Assembly (NCBI GenBank): GCA_964570785.1 | Contig: CAZMZG010000080.1 | Location: 1 to 5,708 of the forward strand | Length of the DNA: 5,708 nt | Direction: 5' to 3' | DNA from: Thermatribacter sp964570785 | GTDB taxonomy: Bacteria; Atribacterota; Atribacteria; Atribacterales; Thermatribacteraceae | In this document: piece after piece, positions 5,617-5,708 of the stretch | Layout: each line of letters opens with the position of its first letter | Position numbering within the stretch: position 1 is the first letter of the stretch | Translations under genes and position numbers: made by a program | Notes under the pieces: model-generated | What the model was told of the DNA's origin: nothing | Databases searched by the model: none | The model's input: only the letters and a program-made list of their open reading frames with translations

Positions 5617-5708
5617 GAACCACCACTGCCTTGCGAGTTTCTGGTGCTTTATAGTTGAGGGGGGAAGCTCCGTCGACTTTCCGGCGGAAAGCGAGAGCGG
5701 GAGTAGTG
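5617..5708 (+). other. Unassigned 3' tail with competing small hairpins
   Basis: No gene is evident in these 92 bases. CTTTCC (5677-5682) and GGAAAG (5686-5691) can pair around GGC. An alternative helix CCGTCG (5670-5675) with CGGCGG (5682-5687, one G-U pair) excludes the first. CTCC (5668-5671) can also pair with GGAG (5700-5703). A TATAGT at 5650-5655 resembles a -10 box, but no good -35 lies 16-18 bp upstream. The end GCGAGAGCGGGAGTAGTG faintly recalls the 5' side of a T-box stem I, but the window stops before that could be tested. No T-rich terminator is seen, so the end of the operon is not defined here. Confidence 0.3.

Noticed and set aside
5621..5656. Possible rho-independent terminator after the last gene (CACCA 5621-5625 with TGGTG 5642-5646, then CTTTATAGTT)
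   Set aside because: The stem is only 5 bp with a 16-nt loop, and the following tract is not a T-run. It is too weak to call.
1..5708. tRNA or rRNA genes, CRISPR arrays, insertion sequences, phage genes or defence systems
   Set aside because: I looked for cloverleaf-type sequences, regularly spaced repeats, transposase motifs and terminal inverted repeats and saw none.

Overview
This 5.7 kb window holds the 3' end of a GntR-family regulator gene followed by what looks like one catabolic operon, all on the + strand. Base composition looks mid-range by eye. Three of the five complete genes are best started at TTG and one at GTG, each behind a purine-rich Shine-Dalgarno (SD) sequence. The solute-binding protein has a plain signal peptide without a lipobox, which hints at a diderm cell with a periplasm. 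Together these fit an anaerobic, possibly thermophilic diderm lineage (Atribacterota, Thermotogota, Synergistota and similar). That placement is inference from style and gene content, not from any marker gene.

Layout: (1) 2-397, C-terminal UTRA ligand-binding domain of a GntR/HutC-type repressor, cut by the left edge. (2) 398-553, intergenic, with no convincing promoter. (3) 554-1636, a uroporphyrinogen-decarboxylase-like (URO-D/MtaA superfamily) protein. (4) 1637-1783, a leader region with an orphan strong SD, overlapping mini-ORFs and a small palindrome. (5) 1784-2716, a sugar-type periplasmic binding protein. (6) 2729-2765, a perfect 15-bp hairpin. (7) 2789-3721, an RbsC-like permease. (8) 3733-4482, a single-domain ATPase of the same transporter. 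(9) 4528-5616, a second, divergent URO-D-like protein. (10) 5617-5708, an unassigned tail containing competing small hairpins.

How the genes may work together: the three transporter proteins form a complete CUT2 (ribose/xylose/inositol-type) importer with one binding protein, one permease gene and one ATPase gene. It is bracketed by two URO-D-like proteins that are clearly not haem-pathway enzymes by context. In this superfamily the non-haem members that have been characterised are methyltransferases that pass methyl groups to or from corrinoids or thiols. A reasonable hypothesis is uptake and demethylation (or other C1 processing) of a methylated small molecule, such as an O-methylated sugar, cyclitol or related compound, under control of the upstream GntR regulator. 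No corrinoid-binding protein or reductive activase lies in the window, and the two paralogues differ at the expected zinc-ligand positions, so the reaction is unproven. This pairing is the most interesting feature of the window.
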